Shown here: in pieces, positions 34,238 to 42,451 of the stretch
How positions within the stretch are numbered: position 1 is the stretch's first letter
How the letters are laid out: each line of letters starts with the position of its first letter
Source of the DNA: an uncultured Elusimicrobia bacterium
Lineage (GTDB): Bacteria; Elusimicrobiota; Elusimicrobia; Elusimicrobiales; UBA9959
DNA length: 50,690 nucleotides
Assembly: GCA_903917735.1 (NCBI GenBank)
Contig: CAIXBR010000030.1
Span: 1 to 50,690 of the forward strand
Direction: 5' to 3'
Position numbers and translations under genes: made by a program
Notes under the pieces: generated by a model
What the model saw: the letters and a program-made list of their open reading frames with translations, nothing else
The model's database searches: none
Told to the model about the DNA's origin: nothing

Positions 34238-34948
34238 ATGACACCCGAACAATTCACCGAAACCCTGAAAAAAGCCTGCGGGGACAACCTGCTGTCCGTA
34301 GTGCTTTACGGCTCGGCTGCGGCCGGGGACGCCATACCGGGGAAGTCCGGCTACAACCTGATGACCGTTCTCAAAAAATGCGGCTTTGAAGACATTAAAG
34401 CCATCGGAACCGCCTCAAAGGACTGGTTAAAGAAAGGCAACCCGCCGCCGCTCGTCTTCACCCCCGAATACCTGCTCTCGTCCACGGACACTTTCCCGAT
34501 AGAACTGGCCGACATGAAAGAGCACCACAAGATGCTTTTCGGCGAAGATCTGCTCCCTGGGCTGAACATAGACCTGGATGACCTGCGCCTGGCCCTGGAG
34601 CGCGAATTCAAAGGCCAGCTGATCTTCCTGCGCCATTCCTATCTGCAGTCCGGCGGCGGCGAAAAAGCAATAAAGAACCTGATGGCGAATACCGTCTCTC
34701 CGCTGCTGGTTCTGTGCCGCGCCGCGCTGCGGCTGCACAGGGCGGCGGTGCCCGCCTCCAAGCTGGACTGCGCGGCGGAGCTGGCCAAGCACGCCCAGTT
34801 CGACCCCGAAATCTTCAAAACGGCTCACGACATGCGCCGGGGCGAATACAAGGGCGGCGAAGCCCCGGAGGCGCTTTTCGGCCGGTACCTTGCCTCCATA
34901 GAACAGCTATGCACCGCGGTGGACAAATGGTCCGATGGCGGGAAATAA
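34238..34948 (+). CDS. Nucleotidyltransferase-fold protein, probably inactive
   Basis: 236 residues. The N-terminus resembles a minimal nucleotidyltransferase: VVLYGSAAAGDAIPGKSGYN, with the Gly-Ser motif at about 24-25 but Asn where the first catalytic Asp-x-Asp is expected. The remainder is helical, with a HEPN-like or substrate-binding C-terminal part (LRHSYLQSGGGEKAIKNLMA). No named family recognised. It precedes a small exported protein by one base, so they form an operon. It may be a binding protein derived from the fold. Confidence 0.6.
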   Translation: MTPEQFTETLKKACGDNLLSVVLYGSAAAGDAIPGKSGYNLMTVLKKCGFEDIKAIGTASKDWLKKGNPPPLVFTPEYLLSSTDTFPIELADMKEHHKMLFGEDLLPGLNIDLDDLRLALEREFKGQLIFLRHSYLQSGGGEKAIKNLMANTVSPLLVLCRAALRLHRAAVPASKLDCAAELAKHAQFDPEIFKTAHDMRRGEYKGGEAPEALFGRYLASIEQLCTAVDKWSDGGK

Positions 34949-34949
34949 T

Positions 34950-35327
34950 ATGGAACGCCGACTGAAATTCCTGTTCTTGATTTCCGCTACGGCCATTCTC
35001 TTCTGGCTGCCCTCGCCCAGGGCCGGCCGCGGGCGGGCCTGGCCTTCCCTGGCCGCGCCGGCTTCGGCGTCTATCGTGCTTGACTCCTCGTACACCAGGA
35101 AGTCCTACAACGACGAGGACACCGCCGTAACCCGCCTGCTGCGGGCGCACGGGAAACTGGTCTTCGCGCTGATCCCCATCCTTATGGGACTGATCTACAT
35201 ATTTATCTTCGGCCCAAACGAGGTGGCCGACGCCCTGAATCATCTGCCAAGGCGCGGACGCGGCTTTATGACGCCGCCCGGCGGCTTCGGCGGCATTTCC
35301 ACGAACCTTAAAAACCCGTGGGAATAG
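34950..35327 (+). CDS. Small exported or membrane protein, unknown
   Basis: 125 residues from ATG 34950 (one base after the previous stop; an in-frame ATG at 34935 lacks a Shine-Dalgarno). N-terminal hydrophobic segment KFLFLISATAILFWLP (7-22) reads as a signal peptide or anchor; a second helix LVFALIPILMGLIYIFIFGP lies near residues 73-92. Between them is a short exposed region with SYTRKSYNDEDTAVTRL, and the tail is Gly/Pro/Arg-rich. No family recognised; probably inner-membrane. Confidence 0.55.
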   Translation: MERRLKFLFLISATAILFWLPSPRAGRGRAWPSLAAPASASIVLDSSYTRKSYNDEDTAVTRLLRAHGKLVFALIPILMGLIYIFIFGPNEVADALNHLPRRGRGFMTPPGGFGGISTNLKNPWE

Positions 35328-35380
35328 CCCGGCCAATTTAATTTAGGTATACTTTTTATATTCAGACCACAGGAGACCAA

Positions 35381-36616
35381 ATGAAAGACCAGATACTGAA
35401 AAAGATCGAATCTTACGAGAATTACGCCGTAGAAATGCAGCGCGGGCTCACCGCCATCCCGGCCCTGGCCCCGTCCAGCGGCGGCAACGGCGAATACGAC
35501 AAGGCCAAATGGCTGGAAGGCGAGCTGAAAAAGCTGAAGTTCGATTCCATAGAATGGATAAACGCCCCGCAGGCCGAGGCGAAGAACGGGATACGCCCCA
35601 ACGTTATAGCCCGCTACAAGGGCAAAAGCTCCGCCAAGACCATCTGGTTCATGGCCCACCTGGACATTGTCCCCCCCGGCGAAGCCAAGCTTTGGAATTC
35701 AGACCCCTATAAGATGGAAATACAGGGGCGCAAGCTCGTGGGCCGCGGTGTGGAAGACAACCAGCAGGCTATAGTATCCAGCATTGTAATGGTTAAGGCC
35801 ATGATGGAGCTGAACTACCGCCCCGAGTACGACATAGCCCTGCTGTTCTGCGCGGACGAAGAGACCGGCTCAGGCTTCGGCGCGGACTATATCTCCGAGA
35901 AGCACCCCGAAATATTCGGCAAGGAGGACATGTTCTTCGTGCCCGACTCAGGGTCGGAGGACGGCTCTTTGATAGAAGTGGCCGAAAAATCCATTATGTG
36001 GATGAAGGTGATAACGCACGGCAAGCAGTGCCACGCCAGCCGCCCGTCCCTGGGCATCAACGCCTTCAAGGCAGCCAGCGAGATGATCACCAAGTTCCAG
36101 AAACTCTACAAGAAGTTCCCCAAGAAGGACAGGCTCTATGAGCCCCCGATCAGCACCTTCGAGCCCACCAAGAAAGAGAACAACGTGCCGAACGTCAACA
36201 CCCTGCCTGGAGAGGACGTGTTCTACATGGACTGCCGCGTAATGCCCGTGTACCAGCTCAGCGACGTAAAGGCCGAGATGCGCGCCATGGCGGACGAGGT
36301 GGAGGCTAAGTTCGGCGTGAAAATCTCTTTCGAGACGGCACAGGACGCGCAGGCCGCGCCCCCCACCGACCCCAAAGCCCCGCTGGTGCTGGCCCTCAAG
36401 AAGGCCATAAAAGAAGTGCTGGGCGTGAAGGCGAAGGCCTACGGCATAGGCGGCGGCACGGTGGCGGCTTTCTTCAGGCGCCTGAACCTGCCCGTGGTGG
36501 TGTACGCCCGCCTCAGCGAATGCGCGCATATGCCCAACGAGTTCTGCGTGATAGACCACATGATGGGCGACGCCAAGGTGTTCGCCGTCACCACGCTGCT
36601 GCTCTGCAAAAAATAA
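35381..36616 (+). CDS. M20-family metallopeptidase/deacylase
   Basis: Zinc-dependent amidohydrolase of the M20 family (ArgE/DapE/dipeptidase group). Metal and catalytic residues: His93 and Asp95 in MAHLDIVPPG, Asp126 in GRGVEDNQQ, Glu160/Glu161 in CADEETGSG, and Asp185 in FFVPDSGSEDG. The lid domain follows with KQCHASRP, and a C-terminal His sits near SECAHMPNEFC. Length 411 aa is normal. Shine-Dalgarno AGGAG precedes ATG 35381. No signal peptide, so cytoplasmic. It may release amino acids from the peptides imported by a POT-type transporter; exact substrate unknown. Confidence 0.88.
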   Translation: MKDQILKKIESYENYAVEMQRGLTAIPALAPSSGGNGEYDKAKWLEGELKKLKFDSIEWINAPQAEAKNGIRPNVIARYKGKSSAKTIWFMAHLDIVPPGEAKLWNSDPYKMEIQGRKLVGRGVEDNQQAIVSSIVMVKAMMELNYRPEYDIALLFCADEETGSGFGADYISEKHPEIFGKEDMFFVPDSGSEDGSLIEVAEKSIMWMKVITHGKQCHASRPSLGINAFKAASEMITKFQKLYKKFPKKDRLYEPPISTFEPTKKENNVPNVNTLPGEDVFYMDCRVMPVYQLSDVKAEMRAMADEVEAKFGVKISFETAQDAQAAPPTDPKAPLVLALKKAIKEVLGVKAKAYGIGGGTVAAFFRRLNLPVVVYARLSECAHMPNEFCVIDHMMGDAKVFAVTTLLLCKK

Positions 36617-36634
36617 GTAACAGCCGCCAAAGAA

Positions 36635-36668
36635 AGAACGGTCCGGGTTTAAAGCCCGGGCCGTTCTT
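36635..36668 (+). terminator. Intrinsic terminator of the M20 gene
   Basis: AAGAACGG-CCGGG and CCCGG-CCGTTCTT form a long stem, followed by a T-containing tail. Confidence 0.85.
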
Positions 36669-36676
36669 GTTTATCC

Positions 36677-36703
36677 TAAAACACCGCACTAAGTGCTGTT
36701 TTA
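36677..36703 (-). terminator. Stem-loop ending the minus-strand gene at 36724
   Basis: TAAAACA/TGTTTTA outer and GCAC/GTGC inner pairs with loop TAA, 20 bases after the stop. It gives a T-rich 3' side on the minus strand. Confidence 0.6.
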
Positions 36704-36723
36704 TGCGCAGTCTGCAGGGAACA

Positions 36724-37302
36724 TTAGAGGAACAGCAGGATCAGCAGCAAGCCGAGACCCATACAGCCAGCCCCTAAATTCCGATTTTTGCGCTCCGTCG
36801 CTTCTTTTTTCTTCGCTGCAGCGGCCGCAGCGGCTGCATTCTCAGCCTTGGCGGCAGAAATTTCGGCAGCTGTAAGAGCGGGCTTTAATTCGGGCGCCGG
36901 GCTTACTGCGGGCGTGGCGGGTTGCGCTCCGGCTGACGCGCTGGAACTCGCAACCTCTATTGTAATCACAATATTTCCGGCTGCGTTCGTGGTAACGGAA
37001 CTTACAATCGGAACAGCGCGGGAAACCGGGGCTTCGGCCTGCTCAGCGTAAATAGGCGTCTCGCTTGCTTTAACCCCTCCGCCGGCAAACAGGCGGGAAA
37101 GGAGCTCGTCGGACCTGCCATTATCCCCGGTCTGCTGCGCCGCGGAAAGACCCGCCGCAGTTTCGGAAAGCTTATCGGTCATCGCGGAGTTTACAGCCAT
37201 CCCGCGGACTTCCACCGGCACAGAACTAGCGGCCTGGGCGGCATATATAAACCCGGCCTGTATTAACACAGCGCACACCGCAATTTTGGATATCTTCACC
37301 AT
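36724..37302 (-). CDS. Exported Ala-rich protein with C-terminal Cys-plus-helix tail
   Basis: 192 residues. Signal peptide at 1-24 (MVKISKIAVCAVLIQAGFIY start), a middle part of low complexity rich in Ala, Ser, Pro and Glu, and an Ala/Lys linker (EISAAKAENAAAAAAAAKKK). The last 20 residues are GAGCMGLGLLLILLFL after RKNRNL: a Gly-Cys motif followed directly by a hydrophobic helix that ends the protein. This resembles C-terminal sorting tails such as MYXO-CTERM and Synerg-CTERM, although the usual basic end is missing and basic residues precede it. Transcribed alone from a sigma-54 promoter with paired enhancer sites. Confidence 0.7.
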   Translation of the reverse strand: MVKISKIAVCAVLIQAGFIYAAQAASSVPVEVRGMAVNSAMTDKLSETAAGLSAAQQTGDNGRSDELLSRLFAGGGVKASETPIYAEQAEAPVSRAVPIVSSVTTNAAGNIVITIEVASSSASAGAQPATPAVSPAPELKPALTAAEISAAKAENAAAAAAAAKKKEATERKNRNLGAGCMGLGLLLILLFL

Positions 37303-37327
37303 ATTTCAACTTGCTCCTTAGTTAAGT

Positions 37328-37365
37328 AGTGCCATATTTACCACAGATTGCGGTTTTATGGCACT
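37328..37365. repeat. Inverted repeat in the leader of the gene at 37302
   Basis: AGTGCCATA (37328-37336) and TATGGCACT (37357-37365) are a perfect 9-bp inverted repeat at the very 5' end of the predicted sigma-54 transcript (start near 37369). Confidence 0.55.
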
Positions 37366-37379
37366 GATACCCAACGCGG

Positions 37380-37396
37380 AGCAATTTTTATGCCAA
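37380..37396 (-). promoter_or_regulatory. Sigma-54 promoter of the C-tail protein gene
   Basis: Minus strand TTGGCATAAAAATTGCT: GG and GC separated by exactly 10 bases, an almost consensus -24/-12 element. Confidence 0.88.
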
Positions 37397-37470
37397 TAAT
37401 ATGGGAGATTCAATTTCTATTTGCATATCAGCTTTTCATGCCTTTCGGCAGAGGGCACCGCAAGCAAATA

Positions 37471-37504
37471 TTTTCATTTGAAAATGTGTATTTTCAAATG
37501 AAAA
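37471..37504. promoter_or_regulatory. Paired enhancer palindromes
   Basis: TTTTCATTTGAAAA (37471-37484) and TTTTCAAATGAAAA (37491-37504), centres exactly 20 bp apart (two helical turns), 96 and 116 bp upstream of the -12 element. Confidence 0.8.
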
Positions 37505-37535
37505 CAAAAAAGCGCTTTACTGCCCGCCTCGCGTC

Positions 37536-37556
37536 TATCGAGGCTCAACCTCGATA
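37536..37556 (-). terminator. Hairpin directly after the thioredoxin-TIGR03435 gene
   Basis: TATCGAGG and CCTCGATA form a perfect 8-bp stem with a 5-base loop, touching the stop codon. A related sequence lies near 44898-44916, downstream of the kinase gene. No long T run follows, so termination strength is unclear. Confidence 0.5.
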
Positions 37557-38744
37557 TCAAAAGGCGTCCGCCGGAACGGCCTCTACTACATCTATGACCC
37601 TGCTGGCGGGGACGAGGGTCATGCCGAGCCGGTCTTTAAGAGCGGCCTTGAGCGAATCATTGTCCCTCGGCTTCCATTCCATATCTATATCGTAGATCCC
37701 GGTCAGCCCGGTTTCGTCTATCACCGGCATATCGTATGCTGACTCGGCCAATCCCCTCACATCCTCCACAGTTGCGCCCTTTCCACGGATAACCTGGCCG
37801 GTGTTAATTTCCAGGGAATGTCCGCCTTTGGACGGGGACAGCCCGGCATGCTGCGCGGCCTTGTCGCAGCGCAGCAGCAGCACCTGTCTTTCTTTGCTCG
37901 TCTTACGGACCTCGGCGCGATAGGCCGCCCTTATAGCCTGCAGCAGGAAAGGCTGCAGCATGTCCGCCGAATCCCTCGGGACCTGCACTGAAAAATTGAA
38001 TTTTTGCTGCGGAAAACCGGACGACACTTCCACCTTTTGCTCGGTCGTGTCATAAGCCTGGGCAAGAACCTGCCTCAAGCTCACCCCCCCGAGGTCCAGC
38101 GTGATCTCCCCGTCTTTAGAACCGCGGCCGGACTTAGATCCCCCTTCGTTAGACGCTGTGGTGACGCGCACCTCGAAAATTCTAAGGTCCTCCACCGCCG
38201 CCTCGGGGTATTCGGCGGGGGTATTGTTGACGCTTGCTATGCCCTCGGCGGAACCGCTGTCCAGCAGCCGCTGAAGCGCCTCTTCTGAAAGCTGGCCCGG
38301 AGAAGTGTAGCGCAGCACTGCGCCCGACTTGCCGACTATCACGGTCTGCGGCATTTTTATCGCCCCGAAAGCGCGCGAGGCGGCATTTCCGCCGAAGGCC
38401 ACGGAACCGGCCATGGTATGCGTCTCCAGGAACTTTTTAACGGTACCGGCGCGCTCGCCTGTGACCGAGATGAACTCTACCGGCTTTCCGCGGAAAGCCG
38501 CGGCCAGGGCGTTGAGATGAGGTAGCGCATCCACGCAGCCCTCGCACCAGGTGGCCCAGAATTCCAGCACCACCACTTTGCCTTTATACGCCTCCCAGCC
38601 GGGGAAGTCGGAGACCGCGCCGTCATCCAGCAGCTTCATGCTCACCTGCGGCGCGGGCTGCCCCTCGGGCACCTCCGCGGGCGCGAGCGCCGGCGAAAGC
38701 ACAAGCGCCGCGAGCAGCGCGCATGTTTTAAGATCGAGTTTCAT
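37557..38744 (-). CDS. Exported TlpA-like thioredoxin fused to TIGR03435-type domain
   Basis: 395 residues. After a signal peptide (to about 23) comes a TlpA/ResA-like thioredoxin domain with redox motif W66-C-E-G-C70 and VEFISVTGE, then a TIGR03435-type domain (about 185-390) with LDLGGVSLRQVLAQAYD, MPVIDETGLTGIYDIDMEW and LKAALKDRLGMTLVPASRVIDV. Thioredoxin domains of this kind keep periplasmic cysteines reduced or exchange disulphides. The paralogue at 39767 has the second domain but lost the redox part. It is downstream of the TPR gene and probably driven by the sigma-54 promoter at 39773. Confidence 0.82.
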   Translation of the reverse strand: MKLDLKTCALLAALVLSPALAPAEVPEGQPAPQVSMKLLDDGAVSDFPGWEAYKGKVVVLEFWATWCEGCVDALPHLNALAAAFRGKPVEFISVTGERAGTVKKFLETHTMAGSVAFGGNAASRAFGAIKMPQTVIVGKSGAVLRYTSPGQLSEEALQRLLDSGSAEGIASVNNTPAEYPEAAVEDLRIFEVRVTTASNEGGSKSGRGSKDGEITLDLGGVSLRQVLAQAYDTTEQKVEVSSGFPQQKFNFSVQVPRDSADMLQPFLLQAIRAAYRAEVRKTSKERQVLLLRCDKAAQHAGLSPSKGGHSLEINTGQVIRGKGATVEDVRGLAESAYDMPVIDETGLTGIYDIDMEWKPRDNDSLKAALKDRLGMTLVPASRVIDVVEAVPADAF

Positions 38745-38798
38745 TATTCATCCTCATAAACGGCATTATCGCTTCTTTTGGAGTGCGAGCCCTCCCCC

Positions 38799-39680
38799 TC
38801 ATGGCGTGACATTTTTTATTTTCACCATATTATCCAACGCTCCCGGGGGCCTGCTCGCCAAATACTTCATTTCCGGTTCATATTTGCCGCAATCAGACTT
38901 GCCGAACGTTTCTGTGCCGTATAGGCTGAAACATTCGGAGATCGCGCTGGTAATGCAGCCTGCCGCAGGTCTGCCGAGCCCTTCAAGGTCGCTGCAAACT
39001 CCCCAAGTTGCCACAAAGCCGGGGATCTTTGCCTTTTGGTAAGCGGCAGCTATCTCCAACTCCCGTTGTGCATCGTCCACTCTGCCAAGCTTTAAAGCAA
39101 ATTGCGCAAAATTATAACCTTTATTTTCCGCTTTCATTTTTATAGCAGCATCAAGGTCTTTAAGGGCGTTTTCTCTGTCGCCTTTGGCGAAATATGCCTC
39201 GCCGCGATCTTTTATTACCCATGTTTTAACATTCGGATCAGTGGCTTTTTCGATCGCTTTAGTGAACAGAAGTATTGCCACTTCGTAGTCCCCGCGCAGA
39301 TAACTGCTCATCCCGGTGGATTGCAGGCCCCCGTCAGCACCCCACAGGTTATCCTTTTTTAGCCTCGCGTCTATCTCATCGGCTAAATTCGACATTCCCG
39401 TTTTCCACGCTTTCTCCCTTTCCGCCGGAGAGATCGCGCTGAGCGGCGTCCTTTTTATCTTTCTAAGTTCCGTCATCAGCTGCTGCATCTTTGCATCGGC
39501 AGAGCCCGCTTCAGCCCCGAAGTCCACGTACGTATCGGGGTATTCGGCAGGCCCATCCTTGGCCTGAACGCCGCTATTTTCCTGCGGTTTCGAGTCTTGC
39601 GCCTCTACAGCTCCTGCCAGAACAAGGCCGGAAACAAGGACGCCGGATAAAAGTGCGCAAACCAATAGGGACCTTTTCAT
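38799..39680 (-). CDS. Exported TPR protein
   Basis: 293 residues with a signal peptide (MKRSLLVCALLSGVLVSGLV start, cleavage near residue 27). The N-terminal mature part contains AKDGPAEYPDTYVDFGAEAG, similar to NNTPAEYPEAAVEDLRIFEV in the thioredoxin fusion next door. The middle has two or three tetratricopeptide repeats (LRGDYEVAILLFTKAIEKAT and YFAKGDRENALKDLDAAIKM). Three Cys in the C-terminal part (near 243-280) may be bonded. Likely periplasmic adaptor. It is first in the unit behind the sigma-54 promoter at 39773-39789. Confidence 0.75.
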   Translation of the reverse strand: MKRSLLVCALLSGVLVSGLVLAGAVEAQDSKPQENSGVQAKDGPAEYPDTYVDFGAEAGSADAKMQQLMTELRKIKRTPLSAISPAEREKAWKTGMSNLADEIDARLKKDNLWGADGGLQSTGMSSYLRGDYEVAILLFTKAIEKATDPNVKTWVIKDRGEAYFAKGDRENALKDLDAAIKMKAENKGYNFAQFALKLGRVDDAQRELEIAAAYQKAKIPGFVATWGVCSDLEGLGRPAAGCITSAISECFSLYGTETFGKSDCGKYEPEMKYLASRPPGALDNMVKIKNVTP

Positions 39681-39766
39681 AATTTCACCTCAGCCAGCGA
39701 TTTCGTACACCGGTATTCCTCAATGGCGCGGAAGGGGAAGATCAGCATAGGGCCGCTCGCCCTGAT

Positions 39767-40522
39767 CTACAGAGCAATATCCATGCCAACCGCGCTGGAA
39801 GGACCAGCGGCAACAGCCTCAAGCACGTCTATGACCCGGCTAGCGGTCACCACCAAAATGCCCAGCTGATCTTTAAGCGCCGCGGCCAGCGATTCTCTGT
39901 TCCGGCTCGCCCACTCCAGTGTAATATTGTATATTCCGCTTAGGCCGGTCTCGTCCACTACCGGCATGCCGAATTCTCCTTCAAACGATCTCGCCAAGGC
40001 GCACATTTTTACGCCCGTGGAACGGATCTGGCCAAGCCCGTAGCTGCACGAGCCGATGGAAGCGGCCTGCGAAAGACCGGGCCGCACGGCAGATTTGTCG
40101 CAGCGGAGCAGCATCACTTGTTTTTCTTTTTTTAACCGCCGCACTTCAGCGCCATAGACGGACTTTACAGCCTGGCGCAGCAGCGGCTTCATAATGTCTT
40201 CCGACGTCTTTGGGACATGCACGAGGAAATCGAACCTTTGCGCGGGCAGCGCTGTTGATATCTCTATGTTCCACTCGCTTATGTCGTAAGCACTGGAAAG
40301 CATGGAACGCAGGTCCAGACGGGTGTATTTTAGGGTCGCCGTTTTACTGTTCGAGACATCCTCTATCCCTATTTTTCCGCTGTCAGCCGAACTGGTGACC
40401 CGCACGCTGAAAACGTCCCGCATTTTTTTGTCTTCCGCTTCCTCAAGCCCAGCCATTAACTGCGTCTTGAGGAATTCTTTCACTATTTTTGCGTTTTCGC
40501 CGGCGCCGGGCTTGATCGTCAT
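39767..40522 (-). CDS. TIGR03435-type protein lacking its thioredoxin domain
   Basis: 251 residues aligning with the C-terminal half of the protein at 37557 (TRLDLRSMLSSAYDISEWNI, MPVVDETGLSGIYNITLEW, LGILVVTASRVIDVLEAV). Its first 20 residues (KIVKEFLKTQLMAG) match the end of the paralogue's thioredoxin fold (TVKKFLETHTMAG), so the redox part appears deleted, and no signal peptide remains. ATGA overlap with the glycosyltransferase gene. Its last codons (GMDIAL) are themselves the sigma-54 promoter of the next unit. Function unknown; export is doubtful. Confidence 0.75.
   Translation of the reverse strand: MTIKPGAGENAKIVKEFLKTQLMAGLEEAEDKKMRDVFSVRVTSSADSGKIGIEDVSNSKTATLKYTRLDLRSMLSSAYDISEWNIEISTALPAQRFDFLVHVPKTSEDIMKPLLRQAVKSVYGAEVRRLKKEKQVMLLRCDKSAVRPGLSQAASIGSCSYGLGQIRSTGVKMCALARSFEGEFGMPVVDETGLSGIYNITLEWASRNRESLAAALKDQLGILVVTASRVIDVLEAVAAGPSSAVGMDIAL
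39773..39789 (-). promoter_or_regulatory. Sigma-54 promoter inside the end of the TIGR03435-type gene
   Basis: Minus strand TTGGCATGGATATTGCT, GG-N10-GC, overlapping codons for GMDIAL and four bases before the stop. It would drive the TPR gene (start 39680) with an 80-base leader. No enhancer palindromes are seen at the usual distance. Confidence 0.7.
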
Positions 40523-41352
40523 TTTTTATCTCGCCCGCTGGCAAGGGATTTCAGAGCTCTGTCAACGATCTCATTTGTGTCTATATTGTCCATGCAGCTG
40601 CTCTGCTCCGGGCTGGAAAGGCCGGCGCCCGGGCGCGCCTCACTGTTCGTCGGCTCATGCCGTAACACAGCGGTTATCTTCTGGTGTTCCGGGTAACCGT
40701 TCAAAGCTGCATCCGCAGATCCCCAGAGGGAGATGGTGGGCGTACCGGTCATGTGAGCGGCGTGCATCAGGAAATTGTCCGAGGTTATTAGCAGGTCCAT
40801 CCGCTTAAGCAGCATTACCGCTTCTTTGGGCGTGGTAATGCCGGCCAGCGAGTAGGCGTGTTTTACTTTTTCAGCCCCGCCCTTCCCGAACTGCACTACC
40901 AGCGCGCCGCTGTCGCCGAGAGCTTTGGCCACCTGATCCCATTTGCTCCTGGACATCATCTTCCGCGGTGAAGCGCTATCCGGGGCTATTGCCACGTTCT
41001 TCGTCCGCCACGGTATCAGCGAAGCCGGCATGGCGTCAGAGATCCCGTCCAGAGGCAGGTACAGGGTTTCCGGAGCCGGCAGTTCCAGACCGAACATTTT
41101 AGCCAGCCGCTGGAAAGCGCGGGGGTGGCTTTCCTCGTCCATCCCGGCGACAGTCATTACCGGCGCGCCCTTCTGCAGATAATCTATCCTTTCTATGCCC
41201 GGATGGCCTGCCAGCATTTCGGCGGAGATGGTGCGGCGTATAACGTTATATTTCTTCCCCAGCCTGTCATGCGCCAGTTTGATGATTCCGGACAGCAACA
41301 GCGCGTCTCCCAACCCTCCCGGCATATCTATCCATTGCGTCTCAGTTGACAT
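40519..41352 (-). CDS. GT9-type (heptosyltransferase-like) glycosyltransferase
   Basis: 277 residues of glycosyltransferase family 9 (GT-B fold). N-terminal WIDMPGGLGDALLLSGIIKL is the typical GxGDxL start; the C-terminal nucleotide-sugar site has LLITSDNFLMHAAHMTGTPT and SLWGSAD. It is shorter than LPS heptosyltransferases (about 340 aa). It lies inside the radical SAM operon, overlapping the radical SAM/SPASM gene upstream by 11 bp and the next gene by 4 bp. This suggests it modifies the operon's own product, or an envelope sugar connected with it. Donor and acceptor unknown. Confidence 0.82.
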   Translation of the reverse strand: MSTETQWIDMPGGLGDALLLSGIIKLAHDRLGKKYNVIRRTISAEMLAGHPGIERIDYLQKGAPVMTVAGMDEESHPRAFQRLAKMFGLELPAPETLYLPLDGISDAMPASLIPWRTKNVAIAPDSASPRKMMSRSKWDQVAKALGDSGALVVQFGKGGAEKVKHAYSLAGITTPKEAVMLLKRMDLLITSDNFLMHAAHMTGTPTISLWGSADAALNGYPEHQKITAVLRHEPTNSEARPGAGLSSPEQSSCMDNIDTNEIVDRALKSLASGRDKK

Positions 41353-42451
41353 GGGCGCATCCCCCTTCGTAGCGTAAGCCGGTTATCGGCTCGAAATATT
41401 TCTCCAGGAAAAGTTTCGTCGCGGCGCACCAGCCGCTCTTGTGGCGCAGATCGCCATGAACAGCCAGAGAATCCATAGGACACCCGCCATGGCAGATACC
41501 CCAGAAGCGGCAGCCCTTGCAATCCCCGGCCTCCAGCACGGCGGAGCGCTCCTGCCAGTCTTTGCGTTTCTGCCGGCCGAACACCTCAACTATGGTGGTA
41601 TCCTCGATATTGCCGTAGTTAACAAGGTCCCAGTCCGAAGAAGCGCTGCAATGGGAGAGCTGGCCCTGCGGGCCGATGTACATGTGATTGTGTCCGCAAC
41701 TGCCGCTCCGGGTGCAGAGCAGCCCGGGGTCTTTTTCAACATAATATCCGTAATATTCCGAGAAGGGGCGGACCATGCCGTACCGGTCCCTGGCCGGCCA
41801 CCAAAGTTTGAACATCTCCCCCAGGAAATCGGCGTATTCCTCGGCTGTTATCTCGAGGCCGGGCTGGTTCCCGCCGTGCACCAGCACGGGGTTTATCATC
41901 ACGGCGTTGGAAATATTCGTCAGAAAATGGAACAGCTCACCCGGAACTGCCAGGGATTTTTTCGTCACTACATAAATAAGCCCCCAACGCATCCCGGACT
42001 CCTCCAGCAGCGATACTCCTTTAAAGAAGCGCCTGTTGTAGCTGTCAGAATCCCTGGCGCTGCCGAATCCGCGCACATTGTCCAGAGGGTCGTAGCTGGT
42101 CCCTACCTGGGTTATGCCCAGGTTGCGCAGCGCGGCCACCAGCTCGGGGGTAAGCAGCGTCAGGTTCGACTGCATCAGGTGGGAGATCCTGCCTTTAGTG
42201 GAAGGGCAGCACTCTTCCTGCAGCCGCGCCGCCGCATTCAGGTAGTCCGCCCCAAGCATCAGCACTTCACCGCCGTGCCAGGTCAGATTAACATGCTCGT
42301 CCGGCTTGGCCTTCAGATAACCGTCCACGCGGGTTAACACCAGCCGCAGCATGTCCATAGACATGTCCGGCACGCACTTTTTGTGCACCACGTCGCAATA
42401 GGCACAATTCGCGTTGCAGCGTTCGGTAGCTTTAAATATTATTGTGGGCAT
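41342..42451 (-). CDS. Radical SAM/SPASM protein (anSME-like)
   Basis: 369-residue radical SAM enzyme. SAM cluster Cys12, Cys16, Cys19 (TERCNANCAYCD), Gly-rich motif LTWHGGEVLM around 55-64. The C-terminal SPASM region binds auxiliary clusters: CTRSGSCGHNHMYIGPQG, CSASSD and CKGCRFWGICHGGCPMDS. The layout resembles anaerobic sulfatase maturases and peptide-modifying SPASM enzymes. No sulfatase is in the window, so peptide maturation is favoured. It overlaps the SPASM-only gene upstream by 20 bp and the GT9 gene downstream. Confidence 0.9.
   Translation of the reverse strand: MPTIIFKATERCNANCAYCDVVHKKCVPDMSMDMLRLVLTRVDGYLKAKPDEHVNLTWHGGEVLMLGADYLNAAARLQEECCPSTKGRISHLMQSNLTLLTPELVAALRNLGITQVGTSYDPLDNVRGFGSARDSDSYNRRFFKGVSLLEESGMRWGLIYVVTKKSLAVPGELFHFLTNISNAVMINPVLVHGGNQPGLEITAEEYADFLGEMFKLWWPARDRYGMVRPFSEYYGYYVEKDPGLLCTRSGSCGHNHMYIGPQGQLSHCSASSDWDLVNYGNIEDTTIVEVFGRQKRKDWQERSAVLEAGDCKGCRFWGICHGGCPMDSLAVHGDLRHKSGWCAATKLFLEKYFEPITGLRYEGGCAHVN

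Noticed and set aside
41342..42451. Anaerobic sulfatase maturase
   Set aside because: Similar cluster layout, but no sulfatase with CxPxR is encoded nearby and the operon starts with a small peptide gene.
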